A stretch of DNA of 64,000 nucleotides from Ruminiclostridium sufflavum DSM 19573 (GTDB taxonomy: Bacteria; Bacillota; Clostridia; Acetivibrionales; DSM-1351). This document shows, in pieces, positions 62,522-64,000 of this stretch. Every line of letters starts with the position of its first letter. The stretch's first letter is position 1. A model generated the notes under the pieces. The model saw only the letters and a list, made by a program, of their open reading frames with translations, was not told where the DNA came from and did not search any database. The translations under genes were made by a program, and so were the position numbers. The stretch lies in contig NZ_QKMR01000013.1 of NCBI RefSeq assembly GCF_003208175.1, forward strand, positions 1 to 64,000, in the 5' to 3' direction.

Positions 62522-63661
62522 TTGGAATTCAGAGATTTAAAGGCACAATATAAAAAATATAAAAATGAAATAGATTTTGCAGTGCAGGAGGTCTTGGAAA
62601 ATGCAAACTTTATCGGAGGTAAAGAGGTTTTAGAACTAGAAACACTATTAGCTGAATATGTTGGTGTTAAGCACTGTATATCATGTGCGAATGGTACCGA
62701 GGCAATGACTATTGTGATGATGGCATTGGGAATTAAAGAGGGAGATGCGGTTTATGTACCGGACTTTACTTTTTTTTCAACGGGAGAGATAGTCTCTTTT
62801 GCGGGTGCAACTCCAATATTTATAGATGTAGACAGAGAGACTTTTAACATTGATACTGAAAAGCTTGAAAAAGCAATTCAGCAGACTGTTTTAGAAGGTA
62901 AATTAACTCCGAAGGTTATCATTCCTGTTGATTTATTTGGCCTTCCTGCAAATTATACTGATATTATAAGAATTGCTAAACGATATAATTTGTTAATATT
63001 AGAAGATGGTGCACAAGGCTTTGGTGGAAGCATTAACGGTAAGAAAGCCTGTAGCTTTGGAGATGCCGCAACTACTTCATTTTTTCCAGCGAAACCATTG
63101 GGATGTTATGGAGATGGCGGAGCAATTTTTACAAATAATGATGAATTGGCAGAGCTTATAAACTCACTGAAGATTCATGGTAAAGGTGTCAATAAATATG
63201 ATAATGTGAGAATTGGAGTTAATTCTAGACTTGATTCTATTCAAGCAGCGATCCTTAAGGTAAAATTAACAGCCTTTATTAATCATGAACTCGAAGATGT
63301 AAATAACATATACAGACTTTATACAGAAAGATTAAAAGGTATTGTTGAAATACCATTAATCCCGGAAGGTTATGTATCTAGCTTTGCTCAGTATACGATT
63401 AAGTTAAAAAATAGGGAACAAAGAAATTTCCTGCAAGCTAAGTTGAAGGAAGAGGGCATTCCTTGTATGATATATTATTTAAAACCAATGCATAAGCAAA
63501 AGGCATTTAGTGAATTGGCATATAATGATGATTATTTTGAAGTAACAAATGAGCTTTGTGATTCGGTATTATCCTTACCGATGCATCCTTATTTGAATAA
63601 AGATGATGTGGAAAGAGTCTGCAATCTAATTGTAAAAATATTGAAATTGACAACTATGTAA
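62522..63661 (+). CDS. DegT/DnrJ-family aminotransferase (WbpE/WlbC-like)
   Basis: 379 aa from a TTG start at 62522, behind GGGAGAGGAAA. PLP lysine Lys191 lies in FFPAKPLGCYGDGGA, with CANGTEAMTIVMMALGIKEG and EDGAQGFGG around the cofactor. From memory it is close to WbpE/WlbC aminotransferases, which convert the 3-keto product of the WbpA-WbpB route to UDP-2-acetamido-3-amino-2,3-dideoxyglucuronate. The later N-acetyltransferase (WbpD-like) is not in the window and may follow downstream. Confidence 0.9.
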   Translation: MEFRDLKAQYKKYKNEIDFAVQEVLENANFIGGKEVLELETLLAEYVGVKHCISCANGTEAMTIVMMALGIKEGDAVYVPDFTFFSTGEIVSFAGATPIFIDVDRETFNIDTEKLEKAIQQTVLEGKLTPKVIIPVDLFGLPANYTDIIRIAKRYNLLILEDGAQGFGGSINGKKACSFGDAATTSFFPAKPLGCYGDGGAIFTNNDELAELINSLKIHGKGVNKYDNVRIGVNSRLDSIQAAILKVKLTAFINHELEDVNNIYRLYTERLKGIVEIPLIPEGYVSSFAQYTIKLKNREQRNFLQAKLKEEGIPCMIYYLKPMHKQKAFSELAYNDDYFEVTNELCDSVLSLPMHPYLNKDDVERVCNLIVKILKLTTM

Positions 63662-63687
63662 TTGTAGAGCTTATAGGAGGATACTTA

Positions 63688-64000
63688 ATGGAAAAAGCAA
63701 TAATGATTGTAACTAATAGATATGATCCTGATGTAAGGGTTCATAAAGAGGCAAAGTATTTAAGGAGTAAAGGATTTGATGTTGAAGTTTTATGTTGGGA
63801 TAGAGAAGGGGAGTATATTAATAAATCAAATGAAAAAATAGACGGTATTGTCATAAGAAGATTTTTTCCATACGCGAAGTATGGAACGGGAATAAAGCAA
63901 CTAATAGCATATATTAAATTTATAATAGAAATTAAAAAATATCTTAGTAAAGTTGAGTATAGTTATTTACACTGCCACGATTTAGATGGAATCATTGCAG
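63688..64000 (+). CDS. GT4-type glycosyltransferase, 5' part only
   Basis: An ATG at 63688 behind TAGGAGG opens a frame that continues past the window edge (104 codons visible). The start MEKAIMIVTNRYDPDVRVHK and later VLCWDREGEY and YLHCHDLDGIIA match the N-terminal GT-B domain of family-4 glycosyltransferases. It is the next enzyme of the glycan operon; its C-terminal donor-binding domain is not visible. Confidence 0.82.
   Translation, partial: MEKAIMIVTNRYDPDVRVHKEAKYLRSKGFDVEVLCWDREGEYINKSNEKIDGIVIRRFFPYAKYGTGIKQLIAYIKFIIEIKKYLSKVEYSYLHCHDLDGIIA

Noticed and set aside
1-64000. Insertion sequences, prophage or integrase-linked attachment sites
   Set aside because: No transposase, integrase or phage structural gene was seen, and the single tRNA has no adjacent integrase or partial duplicate.

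Overview
The window is low-GC DNA with strong Shine-Dalgarno sites, canonical sigma-A promoters, many intrinsic terminators, an FMN riboswitch, the glgC-glgD pair, S-layer-type proteins and lipoprotein signals. Together these point to a Gram-positive Clostridia member. A GH94 phosphorylase, a CE7 acetyl esterase and a GH3 lipoprotein suggest a plant-polysaccharide user, perhaps Ruminiclostridium-like (inference; no 16S gene is present).

Layout. 1-9.1 kb: a fragment at the left edge, then a LacI-controlled operon: binding protein, two permeases, FAD oxidoreductase, zinc alcohol dehydrogenase resembling erythritol/L-threitol dehydrogenases, and FGGY kinase. Two near-identical operators lie at the regulator promoter and the transporter promoter. 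9.2-16.4 kb: HelD, an unlisted 34-codon basic gene, a secreted protein of unknown function, and a minus-strand XRE/DUF2975/DUF4173 membrane module. 16.5-16.7 kb: a probable structured minus-strand RNA with its own promoter and terminator. 16.9-26 kb: metal ABC transporter genes, GH94, a chemoreceptor, CE7 and GH3. 26.04-26.24 kb: a cluster of DnaA boxes between convergent genes. 26.3-38.4 kb: small zinc-ribbon protein, ribU under an FMN riboswitch, galU, a large exported NAGPA-domain protein, a TtcA-like enzyme, tRNA-Pro, murI, a small Cys-rich protein, glgC-glgD. 39-50.5 kb: a cell-surface locus with two paralogous S-layer-type proteins under look-alike promoters, a third SLH protein, and two TolC-like coiled-coil proteins. 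50.8-64 kb: a glycan locus with an O-antigen-ligase-like protein, a MarR-type regulator, and a long plus-strand operon for sugar nucleotides, priming transferase, glycosyltransferases, polymerase, and an unusual ATP-grasp/HAD pair. It runs off the right edge inside a glycosyltransferase.

How it fits together. GalU and the UDP-sugar dehydrogenase/oxidoreductase/aminotransferase set (WbpA/WbpB/WbpE-like) would supply activated amino sugars. The PglC-like transferase would start the glycan on a lipid carrier, a Wzy-like protein would polymerise it, and the ligase-like protein next to the S-layer genes could attach it to cell-surface acceptors. That last step is inference. The most interesting items are the DnaA-box cluster, the minus-strand RNA, the TolC-like pair in a Gram-positive setting, the ATP-grasp/HAD pair, and the tetritol-like operon.
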